The notes beneath the pieces are model-generated. The model saw nothing but the letters and a program-made list of their open reading frames with translations. It searched no databases and was not told the DNA's origin. The position numbers and the translations under genes are program-made. Shown piece after piece: positions 1 to 8,581 of a stretch of DNA of 33,232 nt (the stretch's first letter is position 1; each line of letters starts with the position of its first letter). The stretch is from an uncultured Collinsella sp. (lineage in GTDB: Bacteria; Actinomycetota; Coriobacteriia; Coriobacteriales; Coriobacteriaceae), in contig USPC01000008.1 of NCBI GenBank assembly GCA_900556605.1, forward strand, positions 1 to 33,232. Reading direction: 5' to 3'.

Positions 1-2
1 AT

Positions 3-125
3 GACCAGAAGGTCAATGCCGCCTCGTTTCAAGGCACCTTGCTCGCTCTGGCGGGTTTTCGCTATCGGTGCCATAACATCGGCGTTGCCTTTGTTGATGT
101 AGTCGTTGGGGACGTTCTTAAATGA
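3..125 (+). CDS. possible 3' end of an unidentified gene
   Basis: Frame 3 is open from the window edge to a TGA at 123-125. The first part has GC-rich third codon positions, as in neighbouring genes. The translation contains stretches such as SFQGTLLALAGFRYRCHN, which I cannot assign to a family. Its last codons lie inside the left arm of an inverted repeat (100-126), so the present stop may come from a repeat insertion. The minus strand is also open here, so the coding strand is uncertain. Confidence 0.25.
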   Translation, partial: DQKVNAASFQGTLLALAGFRYRCHNIGVAFVDVVVGDVLK

Positions 126-257
126 CTGGTCGAAAGGGACACTCTTGCCGGCACTTGGGGACAGTCCCTGAGTGCCGGCAGATTGGGACACTCCTTTGAA
201 GATGGCGCTGAAGGCTATCCCCGACGGCTAGTCGTTTAAGAACGTCCCCAACGACTA
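100..257. repeat. large inverted repeat with inner GGGAC-type hairpin
   Basis: The arms at 100-126 and 231-257 are reverse complements over 27 bp with one mismatch. Between them is a hairpin with stems TGCCGGCACT (about 148-157) and AGTGCCGGCA (about 171-180) around GGGACAGTCCC. The stretch TGCCGGCAGATTGGGACACT (about 174-193) has a close relative at about 16806-16830, so this is a dispersed family. It resembles REP-like palindromic units, but no associated transposase is present in the window. Confidence 0.7.
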
Positions 258-309
258 GTTGTTTAATGCGCCAGTTTCTGTCGAGTCGGTGCTTCTTGCG
301 GGTTGCCCG

Positions 310-315
310 TATAAT
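310..315 (+). promoter_or_regulatory. likely -10 box for tgt
   Basis: A perfect TATAAT lies 38 nt before the tgt start codon. No good -35 hexamer is visible at 16-18 bp spacing (the bases there read roughly TCGGTG), so this is a partial promoter call. A ribosome binding site AAGGAG follows near 340. Confidence 0.45.
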
Positions 316-352
316 GGTCTGCGTATGAACCGCAACCAAGGAGTTCCAGTTT

Positions 353-1492
<1,140 letters not shown>

Positions 1493-1640
1493 GGACGGCG
1501 CGGACGCTTGCGAGGCGAGAGCAACGGCAAAGTCCGAGCGCCGACCGGTTATCACGTTCGCTAACGCCGTCTGCGCGACTGCTGACCGATAGCTTGCAAG
1601 CGCTTGATGCATCGTGGGTACCATACCGAATAGTTGATGT

Positions 1641-1690
1641 TCGGGCGGGTGTTTGACGCGTGGCGTCGACCCCGCCCGTTTTTCTTTTTC
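1641..1690 (+). terminator. rho-independent terminator after tgt
   Basis: CGGGCGGG (1642-1649) pairs with CCCGCCCG (1671-1678), with a smaller inner dyad GACGC/GCGTC, followed by a run of T with a few C. It lies between tgt and the LOG-family gene, just before the ribosome binding site of the latter. Confidence 0.75.
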
Positions 1691-1705
1691 TCGATAGGAG
1701 TACCT

Positions 1706-2464
1706 ATGATTAAGAACGAGAATGTCGAGGGCGAGCCTGCCTACGACGAGACGTACCGCCGTGGTCCCGTGGTCATGCGCGGCCCCATGATTCCTAAGGA
1801 CAACACCTACGCCAACCTGCTGGCGCCCGAGGATTCGACTGACTGGTTGCATGCCGACCCCTGGCGCGTGCTGCGCATTCAGGCCGAGTTCGTTGATGGC
1901 TTTGGCGCGCTTGCCGAGCTTGGTCCTGCAGTGACCATCTTCGGCAGTGCCCGCACGCCCAAGACCGATCCGCTCTACAAGGCGGCGCGCACGGTCGGTC
2001 GCAAAATCGCCCAGCGTGGCGTGGCGGTCATCACCGGTGGCGGCCCCGGCATCATGGAGGCGGCCAACAGGGGAGCGGCGAGCGTTAACGGCAAGTCGGT
2101 CGGCTTGGGTATCGAGCTTCCGCACGAGCACGGGCTCAACAAATATGTGAACCTCGGTATGGACTTCCGCTACTTCTTTGTGCGCAAGACCATGTTCGTC
2201 AAATACAGCTCGGGTGCCATCGTGTTTCCCGGAGGTTTTGGCACGCTCGACGAGATGTTCGAGGTGCTCACGCTGGTACAGACGCACAAGGTCAAGCGCA
2301 TGCCGCTTGTGCTGGTAGGCAGCGAGTACTGGCGGGGCCTATTCGACTGGCTCAACGGTCCGGTGATGGACGCCGGTATGATCAGCCCGCTCGATCCGGA
2401 GCTTGTGCACATTACCGACGACCTCAACGAGGCCGTCGACATTGCCCTAAGTGGGCTGATGTAG
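1706..2464 (+). CDS. LOG-family phosphoribohydrolase (TIGR00730 type)
   Basis: This 252-residue cytosolic Rossmann-like protein belongs to the lysine-decarboxylase-like/LOG family. Characterised members hydrolyse nucleoside 5'-monophosphates such as cytokinin ribotides to base plus ribose 5-phosphate. Visible motifs are ITGGGPGIMEAANRGA (nucleotide-binding loop) and the family hallmark PGGFGTLDEMFE with the catalytic Glu; the Arg in YFFVRK is also typical. The N-terminal 40 residues are longer than in the shortest homologues. The start is set by TAGGAG seven bases before the ATG at 1706; upstream in-frame codons run through the terminator and are not credible. The physiological substrate in bacteria is often unknown. 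The family is certain, the substrate is not. Confidence 0.9.
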   Translation: MIKNENVEGEPAYDETYRRGPVVMRGPMIPKDNTYANLLAPEDSTDWLHADPWRVLRIQAEFVDGFGALAELGPAVTIFGSARTPKTDPLYKAARTVGRKIAQRGVAVITGGGPGIMEAANRGAASVNGKSVGLGIELPHEHGLNKYVNLGMDFRYFFVRKTMFVKYSSGAIVFPGGFGTLDEMFEVLTLVQTHKVKRMPLVLVGSEYWRGLFDWLNGPVMDAGMISPLDPELVHITDDLNEAVDIALSGLM

Positions 2465-2497
2465 GGCGAGCGTGCCTGTTGTTGTAGTAATGAGAAC

Positions 2498-2547
2498 GGC
2501 AGATTGATGCTATTTAACATCAGTCTGCCATCTATATTGGGTATACT
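2498..2547 (+). promoter_or_regulatory. operator and -10 box of the toxin-antitoxin operon
   Basis: GGCAGATTGATG (2498-2509) and CATCAGTCTGCC (2518-2529) form a 12-bp dyad with one mismatch and an 8-bp spacer. A TATACT -10 box follows at 2542-2547. The position, just upstream of the antitoxin start at 2579, fits autoregulation by the antitoxin or the TA complex. No convincing -35 box was found. Confidence 0.6.
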
Positions 2548-2578
2548 GATGCAAAAGACGAGAGCGAGGAGGTCGCAA

Positions 2579-2878
2579 ATGTCTACAGCAACAGTTAAGC
2601 CTACGACGGTTCGCATCGAAGAGGGGCTCAAGGAGCAGGCGACTGAGTTCTTGGATTCGGTCGGCCTCAGCCTCAATTCCTATCTCAATCTTGCCGTTCG
2701 GCAGCTGGTAAATCAGCGAAAGATTCCTTTTGAGATTGTAGGAAGGGCGGAGGTGCCCAACGAGGCGACGAGGCGTGCCATGGTGATCGCCGAGGCTCAT
2801 GAGTTGGGGGTTTTGCCGGACGATAGCCCGTCATTCAACAACGCTGATGAGCTTATATCATTCCTCGATGAGGACTAG
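2579..2878 (+). CDS. RelB/DinJ-family antitoxin
   Basis: A 99-residue protein with an N-terminal ribbon-helix-helix (about residues 5-50: TTVRIEEGLKEQATEFLDSV then LSLNSYLNLAVRQLV), as in DinJ/RelB antitoxins that bind their own operator as dimers. The acidic C-terminal half, ending in ELISFLDED, is the expected toxin-wrapping segment. The start is fixed by GAGGAGG about 6 nt before the ATG at 2579; longer in-frame starts would run over the promoter. The toxin gene begins 2 nt after the stop, so the two are translationally coupled. The dyad at 2498-2529 is its likely binding site. Base composition is more AT-rich than that of tgt and the LOG gene, consistent with acquisition. Confidence 0.88.
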   Translation: MSTATVKPTTVRIEEGLKEQATEFLDSVGLSLNSYLNLAVRQLVNQRKIPFEIVGRAEVPNEATRRAMVIAEAHELGVLPDDSPSFNNADELISFLDED

Positions 2879-2880
2879 CG

Positions 2881-3189
2881 ATGTTTGAGATTAAAGTCGA
2901 GGCTCAGTTTAAGGCGGATTATAAACGGACGATGCGCATCCATCCGCAGCTAAAGAGTGAGTTTAAAGCGGCGGTTGCAGAGCTTGTGGCCCATGGGTCG
3001 CTTCCAGCGGAGTACGGCGCCCACGAGCTCTCAAACCCGGGCGGAAACTACAACGGCCACATCGATTTCCACCTATCCGATGGCTTGGTCGATGTGGTCG
3101 TTCTGTACTTGCCGCATAAGACTAATCCTGTGATCCGACTGGTCAGAATGGGCTCGCATCAAGAACTGTTCCAGGGCCCACTGAGCTAG
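2881..3189 (+). CDS. YafQ-like mRNA interferase toxin (RelE superfamily)
   Basis: A 102-residue protein of the RelE/ParE fold, closest in motif pattern to YafQ, a ribosome-dependent mRNA endonuclease. The conserved positions are present: His48 in GAHEL, His60/His64 and Asp67 in HIDFHLSD, Arg89 and His93 in RMGSHQELF, and Phe97. The toxin therefore looks catalytically intact. It starts 2 nt after the antitoxin stop. The normal YafQ pattern of a Trp beside the central Asp is replaced by Gly. It ends 14 nt before a palindromic repeat that probably terminates transcription and separates it from the convergent primase-helicase gene. Confidence 0.88.
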   Translation: MFEIKVEAQFKADYKRTMRIHPQLKSEFKAAVAELVAHGSLPAEYGAHELSNPGGNYNGHIDFHLSDGLVDVVVLYLPHKTNPVIRLVRMGSHQELFQGPLS

Positions 3190-3202
3190 CCACTCGCTTT
3201 TA

Positions 3203-3271
3203 ACTTGCGGTGGAATAGGGATTGATTGGCGGCTGATACGCCAAAAAAACAGTCCCTATTCCACCGCAAGT
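3203..3271. repeat. palindromic repeat, copy 1
   Basis: ACTTGCGGTGGAATAGGGA (from 3203) pairs with TCCCTATTCCACCGCAAGT (to 3271). The loop contains a second small hairpin, GCGGCTGATACGC. Copy 2 at 6769-6834 has almost the same sequence and the same loop; copy 3 at 10041-10106 keeps the outer stem with a different loop. The stem overlaps the last four codons and the stop of the minus-strand helicase gene. It may act as a bidirectional terminator between convergent genes. Confidence 0.9.
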
Positions 3272-6240
3272 GGTGGGGATGTCCTGCCTGTTGACGTGGC
3301 ATCTGGCTTTCCCTTGTGGTTGATTTCGTCTAAGAGCTCCGCTGCGATCTCGCTGTTTTTGAACCTGATGCTGCAGTCTTCTTTCTTGGGGAAAGCTAGT
3401 AGCGGGATCGTTCCGTACCAGATAGTTTCTTCGTCAATTATCGCTGCACACAAACGTCCTTCTGCTCTAATGGCATGCTCGACGTTCATTTCTGCCAAAG
3501 TCTCGCTTGCATCTTCGCGCGGAGTCGAGGCAATGAAAAACTCAAGAGCAATCCCTCGGGCAGTGGCACCTTTGATTGCATCGCCGAGCTTTGCGAGGCA
3601 GGCGGCGGATGCGTAGGGCGCGGCAATGAAGATGCTCTTGGCGGCGCCAACGATGTCTTCAACCAGGGTCTCTACGGCATTAGCCGGTTCTATGAGAATG
3701 TTTTGATCGGACTGCTCGCCGCCTCCGGTCACGTAGACTTCGTATCCGAGCTTGGCGTAGGTCTTGAGTCTCTTCTGGTACATGCGGGCGAGCATGGGTA
3801 TAGATAAATCAACGTAGTCGAATATCTCAACCCGTCGCTTGCCCTCGTGGCTTCTATGGAGCCTGCCCGCCTGCTGCGTGATGCTGCCGTCCCACGATAT
3901 CGGCGTGGCAATGAGTAGAGTGTCAAGGTAGGACAGATCGAAGCCCTCGCCCAAAAGGCTTTCGGTGGCGACGATGATTCGATGTTCATGCTCGAAGCGG
4001 GGAAGACTGCTCAGTATCGTTTTTCTTTCTTTGGCGTCGATTTCCCCGGTCAGGAGAACGGGTTCGTGTCCTTGGTTTTTGAGCATCCCGAACAGCTCCT
4101 CGGCATGCTTTTTCCTTTTAGTCAGCACGAGCGGATGCCGGCCGTTTGACGCAGCTTCAATAGCGTCGTTGACAATCAATTCGTTTCTAGCTGCATGCGT
4201 GCACAGCAGGTCGAGAATCTGATTGAAGTTTGCACCTGGCTCGTAGGCGGGTAGTCGAATTCCAGTAAAACGAGGCCGTACGATGCGCTGGATGCCCTGC
4301 TGAATCGCTTGCGCTTTTGGATCGATAGCATAACGGAGCGGGCCGCAGAGCATGGAGAGCGCCCGCGTAAGGCCGTCGGATCGTTCGGGCGTCGCAGAAA
4401 GGCCGTATACGTATTTGGCCGGGGCGGACTTGAGAATAAGCTCGAGCTGTGGTGCGGCGGCATGGTGGCATTCGTCGCAGATAATGAGGCCGTAATTTCG
4501 AACAAGGCCCTTAACTATCGGCTCTCCGGTTTGGCGGTCTTTGCCAGATAACGACTGGAACGAAGCGATGTCGACGAGGCCGCTTACGGCCATTTTGCCT
4601 CCTCCTATTTGTCCGATGACCGGAGGCTGCCTTTTGCTGATTCGTCCTTTTGGGGTTCGGACGGGCTCCCTGTTGTCCGTAATGTCGATAAATCGCTCGA
4701 GCTGGGATTTCCATTGGGTTATGAGTGCGGTTTTGGGAACGATGACGAGCGTTGGAAGACCAATGGATGCAATAAGATAAGCTCCGACGACTGTTTTACC
4801 GAAGCCTGTCGGCGCGGACATGATTCCGTCTTCGTATATGAGCATCTGATCAGCGGCGATTTGCTGCTCAGGGCGAAGGACTCCTTTAAATGCCATAACA
4901 ATCGGATTACCCGATTTGCGCTCGTCTGAATAGTGGGCGGTAACGCCGGTCTCTTGAACTAGCTGCTCAAGTTGAGTTTTGCAGCCCCGGGGAATTGCAA
5001 CATGACCATCTCTCAGTTCGCTAAGGTCTATGAGTCGCGGTTTGCCGAATACTGATTGATGCATGGACTGCGCGCGATAGAATGCCGGATTGGCAAATGT
5101 CGCAAGTCCGCGGATTTCCATTTGAGCTGCTGGACTCAGAGACTTCTCGGGGATGTACAGCATATCGGCTTGAATAACGGGCAGCGATGAGGGAAAGTCC
5201 CGCGATGTGAGTGGTAGTCGCTTTCGTGGTCTTTGGGCATACCGTTTGCCCTTGGTTGCCACCGTAGTTGTTGCTGGTCCGTGCGGGTTGTTTCCAGGGG
5301 CCTCAATCAGATCTTGCACCGTCGAGCGCGGAATCAGCTGGACTTGTGATAGATAGAGCCATTGGTCGGGAAAGGGCTTGAATTGTTCGTCTACAAATAC
5401 ACTGTTTCCTTCACGTTGCGCCTTGCCTTGAAAGGGGAGTGCGATGAGGTTTCCGAAGCCTCCATCGGGAATAGTGGCCTGAGCGGGTAGCATTTGATCA
5501 AAGGCCTCGAACGTGATTGTCTTATTATGCGCCGCAGCTTCGGTTATGAGGCAACTTCCAAACTCTCGGGCAGCCTTTGCGCTGATTGGCTCGAGGAAGA
5601 AAAACCAGATGTGGGCGCCGTTGCCGGACCTTGAGCGCTCAACGGCGGCGTTAATGCCCCGTCGTATTGCAACAAGCCGTACGGCATTTGTTGCCTCTTT
5701 CCAGTCCGCTTTGTCAAAATCGATGACGAGAACTTTCGTGTTGCAGTTCCTATCGAGAACATATTGCCCGAGGACGTCGCGGAACCGGTCATCGTTGCCT
5801 TTAAAGTGAGCAATGATTGCGGCATCGCTTAATTCCGGGAAGACGCGATTGCTGCATTCTACGCATTTAACTCTTTGATGGGCTGCTTTGGGGCAAATTC
5901 CTGGCTCCCACTCATTAGCACAAGCAGGCGTATAGCCAATGCCCCCGTCCTTTCTGCGATATCCATGAGCGTAAACATCTTTGCGCCCGGTAAAGAGACT
6001 GCGAAAGAGCTTGAGTTTATCGCGTGCTGGGCTCGCGCTGGTGACGATGCCCTCGATTTGCGCTCGTTCATCGAACAAAGCGCCAGCTTCTTCCCACTCT
6101 TCTAGCGTTGCGTAGCGTACGTCTGAACCGTTGTTGCAAATGACGATTTGTCGGTGTTGGTCCGATATATGTGTGATCGTCTGATCGTATTTAAATTGTG
6201 CGGTCCCAAAGAGGGCGTATTGATGCATAGCGTTGCCCAT
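3256..6240 (-). CDS. AEP primase / SF2 helicase / PLD-like fusion (TOTE-type conflict protein)
   Basis: The 994-residue protein has three parts. Residues 75-310: a leader with a Cys4 zinc cluster (Cys107, 116, 126, 129) and an archaeo-eukaryotic primase domain, with LVIDFD (about 171-176) giving the metal-binding acidic pair and SRSGNGAHIWFFF (about 203-215) the Ser-x-His motif. Residues 450-830: an SF2 helicase with Walker A SAPTGFGKT (475-483), DECH (589-592), SAT (615-617) and motif VI QQAGRLHR (789-796). Residues 845-970: a phospholipase-D-like segment in which the HxK motif is only partly kept (EHAIRAEGRLCAAIIDEETI). This arrangement matches primase-helicase proteins of predicted TOTE conflict systems. 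Its action on nucleic acid is known only by family inference. AAGGA precedes the ATG by about 12 nt; an internal ATG at 6228 is possible. More AT-rich than flanking core genes. Confidence 0.88.
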   Translation of the reverse strand: MGNAMHQYALFGTAQFKYDQTITHISDQHRQIVICNNGSDVRYATLEEWEEAGALFDERAQIEGIVTSASPARDKLKLFRSLFTGRKDVYAHGYRRKDGGIGYTPACANEWEPGICPKAAHQRVKCVECSNRVFPELSDAAIIAHFKGNDDRFRDVLGQYVLDRNCNTKVLVIDFDKADWKEATNAVRLVAIRRGINAAVERSRSGNGAHIWFFFLEPISAKAAREFGSCLITEAAAHNKTITFEAFDQMLPAQATIPDGGFGNLIALPFQGKAQREGNSVFVDEQFKPFPDQWLYLSQVQLIPRSTVQDLIEAPGNNPHGPATTTVATKGKRYAQRPRKRLPLTSRDFPSSLPVIQADMLYIPEKSLSPAAQMEIRGLATFANPAFYRAQSMHQSVFGKPRLIDLSELRDGHVAIPRGCKTQLEQLVQETGVTAHYSDERKSGNPIVMAFKGVLRPEQQIAADQMLIYEDGIMSAPTGFGKTVVGAYLIASIGLPTLVIVPKTALITQWKSQLERFIDITDNREPVRTPKGRISKRQPPVIGQIGGGKMAVSGLVDIASFQSLSGKDRQTGEPIVKGLVRNYGLIICDECHHAAAPQLELILKSAPAKYVYGLSATPERSDGLTRALSMLCGPLRYAIDPKAQAIQQGIQRIVRPRFTGIRLPAYEPGANFNQILDLLCTHAARNELIVNDAIEAASNGRHPLVLTKRKKHAEELFGMLKNQGHEPVLLTGEIDAKERKTILSSLPRFEHEHRIIVATESLLGEGFDLSYLDTLLIATPISWDGSITQQAGRLHRSHEGKRRVEIFDYVDLSIPMLARMYQKRLKTYAKLGYEVYVTGGGEQSDQNILIEPANAVETLVEDIVGAAKSIFIAAPYASAACLAKLGDAIKGATARGIALEFFIASTPREDASETLAEMNVEHAIRAEGRLCAAIIDEETIWYGTIPLLAFPKKEDCSIRFKNSEIAAELLDEINHKGKPDATSTGRTSPPLAVE

Positions 6241-6448
6241 TTGAATGCCGTCCTTGTATTGGAGTTGTTGAGACGAGGGTACGGCATTACGGCTTTTTGG
6301 GATATGTAATTTCGATTCAAGTTTGCTAATGGCAAGGGATTATTCTGCGAGCGGCTTTCGGTCGATACCAAGGCGCGCGACGGCCCTTGATAATCAGGGT
6401 TTGCGGTCATATGGGTAGCCGGAGGCGTAAAGAGCGGACCTCATTCAG

Positions 6449-6679
6449 ACCCGGTGGGCAAAAAATGGAAAATATGAGTACTGTTGCTCGGTTAGTCTCA
6501 TATCATTTGGGAAGTATCTAAGACCAATTGACTGAGTTTTAGTATATTCACCCCCCCTAAACACGACGATTCGGGGCTTGATGGAGCTTGAAATCGGTGG
6601 AAGCGGGCAATTTCAGCGAAATTTTGCTGTTACTAAATTTATGACAGTACTCATATTTGCCATTTTTTGCCCACCGGGT
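6449..6679. mobile_element. 231-bp MITE-like element with 36-bp terminal inverted repeats
   Basis: The ends at 6449-6484 and 6644-6679 are reverse complements over 36 bp with about one mismatch; each starts ACCCGGTGGGCAAAAAATGG and ends in a TATGAGTACTGT block. The interior is AT-rich with no credible coding sequence. No clear target-site duplication is visible (flanks CATTCAG and ACCGCTA). The size and TIRs suit a non-autonomous transposable element. It occupies the gene-free stretch between the helicase start and degV; 6241-6448 holds only the probable helicase promoter region, with nothing I can define. Confidence 0.75.
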
Positions 6680-6768
6680 ACCGCTAGGGGCTAGTCGAAG
6701 CTTCCCCAAACAGCTGGGAATGCGCCGATCGTCAGCATATCTTGTATATGGATGGCTCAGCAAAAGAA

Positions 6769-6834
6769 GTTGCGGTGAAATAGGGATTGATTTGCGGCTG
6801 ATACGCCAAAAACAGTCCCTATTTCACCGCAACT
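6769..6834. repeat. palindromic repeat, copy 2
   Basis: AGTTGCGGTGAAATAGGGA pairs with TCCCTATTTCACCGCAACT at 6816-6834. The loop is nearly the same as in copy 1 (3203-3271), including GCGGCTGATACGCC. Relative to copy 1, two stem positions differ and both are changed on the two arms so pairing is kept. It lies 13 nt past the degV stop (minus strand) and could serve as its terminator. Confidence 0.9.
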
Positions 6835-6847
6835 GATGTGGGTGTCC

Positions 6848-7708
6848 CTAGCGAGTTGGCTGGTAGCGGGGGCAGTAGCTGATGGCGATGGCGTCGACGC
6901 CTACGTGGGTTGCGATGGTGCAGCCGATGGGGCCGGTGCCGGCGTCTACGTAGTCCTGGCCTGCGAGCGCTTGGTTGACGAGCTCCTGCTCCTCAGCGGC
7001 ACCGGTTGTGAGCACGCGTACGCTTGAACCCGGGTGTTCTGCCAAAAATGCGAGGCAATCGGCCATGGTGTTGGCGACGATGCGCTTGGCGCCGCGGCCC
7101 TTCTTGATGGCCTTGATCTCGCCCGATTTCCACTCCGGCGAAACGGCCAGGCGAATGTTGAGCATCTGCGTCAGCTGGCCAGCGAGCTTGGGCGCGCGGC
7201 CGTTCTTGACCAGGTTCTCGAGCGTGCGCGGAATCAGCAGCAGATGGGCGTCGGGCAGCGTCGCGCGGATCTGAGCCTCGGTCTCGTCTAGGCTGCGGCC
7301 GTCCTCGCGCATGGCGAGCGCGTACTCTACCAGCAGACCCTCGGCGCCCGAGCCGGTGCGCGAATCGATGCAGCGCACGTCGAGCTCGTGGGTATCGGTC
7401 ACCTGGCACGCGTTGGCGTAGCAGGCAGACCACTCGCTGCATAGCGAGATAAAGATGGCGCTATCGTGGCCGTCGGCGAGCACGCGGTCAAAGAGTGCCT
7501 TGAATTCACCGGCACTCGGCTGCGAGGTGTGCGGTAGCTGCTCGGAGCCTGCCATGCGGGCGACGTATTCCTCGGCGGTGATTTGCACCTGGTCGAGCAG
7601 ATCCTCGCCCTCGATAATCACATGCAGTGGAATCACGTAAATGCCGAGCTCTTGGGCACGGGCGGGGGAGATGTCCGACGTGGAGTCGGTTATGATGGCA
7701 AAAGACAT
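6848..7708 (-). CDS. DegV-family fatty-acid-binding protein
   Basis: The 286-residue protein belongs to the DegV/FakB family, which binds a fatty acid in a deep pocket. FakB members present fatty acids to the kinase FakA for phospholipid synthesis. Family features are the start SFAIITDSTSDIS, the conserved TSQPSAGEF loop, and the C-terminal AGTGPIGCTIATHVG block with the lipid-head-contacting His. The ATG at 7708 is preceded by GAAAGGTG at good spacing; an upstream in-frame start lacks such a site. No FakA-like kinase is visible in the window, so pairing with a kinase elsewhere in the genome is only inferred. A HAD phosphatase is divergently transcribed from the same intergenic region. Confidence 0.93.
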   Translation of the reverse strand: MSFAIITDSTSDISPARAQELGIYVIPLHVIIEGEDLLDQVQITAEEYVARMAGSEQLPHTSQPSAGEFKALFDRVLADGHDSAIFISLCSEWSACYANACQVTDTHELDVRCIDSRTGSGAEGLLVEYALAMREDGRSLDETEAQIRATLPDAHLLLIPRTLENLVKNGRAPKLAGQLTQMLNIRLAVSPEWKSGEIKAIKKGRGAKRIVANTMADCLAFLAEHPGSSVRVLTTGAAEEQELVNQALAGQDYVDAGTGPIGCTIATHVGVDAIAISYCPRYQPTR

Positions 7709-7794
7709 AATTGCACCTTTCGTTGGGGCGTTTGCGCGCCGCCTTCTGAGAGCAAAGTGCGACAAGTATAGTAGAGTCATTCCACATTGCTAGG

Positions 7795-7816
7795 TTCAAT
7801 TGTTGAATAGTCAACA
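7795..7816. promoter_or_regulatory. palindrome between degV and a HAD gene
   Basis: TGTTGA-ATAG-TCAACA is a perfect 6-4-6 dyad at 7801-7816, overlapped on its left by TTCAATTGTTGAA (from 7795). It sits in the divergent promoter region of degV (minus) and the HAD phosphatase (plus). A transcription factor operator is plausible; the regulator is unknown. Confidence 0.4.
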
Positions 7817-7864
7817 GTTTGAAGTGTCGGTGTGGAAATCATCAACTGGGGAAGAGGGATGCCG

Positions 7865-8527
7865 ATGGAGGCACTGGAGATATGCAAGCGGCCGGTCGTG
7901 CTGTTTGATTTCGATGGCACGGTGGCCGATACAGGCCGGGCGGTGATGACCTCGACGCGCAAGACGCTTGCTGCGCGCGGGTTTTCGGAAGCGCAGATGG
8001 GTGACCTGCGCCGTATGATCGGGCCTCCCCTGTGGAAGAGCTTCCACGACTTTTATGGCTTCTCGCGCGAGGAATCGCTTGTGGTGGCCGACGAGTACCG
8101 TGCCTTTTTCGATGAGCTGGGGCCGGATGAGTACCCCGTGTTCGATGGAATCTCCGAGCTGCTCGACAGCCTTGCCGCGCAGGGGCATCGCATGGCGGTC
8201 GCGACGTCTCGCATGGAGGCGAAGTGCATCGATATGGTGCATGAGCTGGGGCTTTGCCAGTTTGAGGCCGTGGTTGGCATGAATCCGCCGCAGGGGCGCG
8301 AGACCAAGGCGGATTCGGTCCGCGATGCGCTGGCGGCCCTGGGCGCGACGGCCGACGGTGCCGTGATGATCGGCGATCGCTTCAACGATGTGGAGGGCGC
8401 GCACGCGATGGGCGTGCCGTGTATCGGCATCTATTCGGGCGCGGCGGCACCGGGGGAGCACGAGGCCGCGGGCGCCGATGCGGTGGTGCACTCGGTGGCC
8501 GAGCTTGCTAAACTTTTCGCTATATAA
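7865..8527 (+). CDS. HAD-superfamily phosphatase (phosphoglycolate phosphatase-like)
   Basis: A 220-residue HAD subfamily I hydrolase. Motif I is VVLFDFDGTVADTG (nucleophile Asp and +2 acid Asp), followed by an alpha-helical cap (about residues 30-90), motif II in VATSR, a Lys in the ETKADSV region, and motif IV GDRFNDVEGAHAMG with the metal-binding acidic residues. The family includes Gph and PpaX; the real substrate cannot be read from the sequence. The ATG at 7865 has AGAGGG six bases upstream; the in-frame ATG at 7859 and GTG at 7832 are alternatives. A separate ribosome binding site follows for the dipeptidase gene 54 nt downstream, and the two are likely co-transcribed. Confidence 0.88.
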   Translation: MEALEICKRPVVLFDFDGTVADTGRAVMTSTRKTLAARGFSEAQMGDLRRMIGPPLWKSFHDFYGFSREESLVVADEYRAFFDELGPDEYPVFDGISELLDSLAAQGHRMAVATSRMEAKCIDMVHELGLCQFEAVVGMNPPQGRETKADSVRDALAALGATADGAVMIGDRFNDVEGAHAMGVPCIGIYSGAAAPGEHEAAGADAVVHSVAELAKLFAI

Positions 8528-8581
8528 GTATGTGATGTGAGAGGCGGGCGCGCTCGCCGCTCATTGGTAAGGAGGTCGTCC

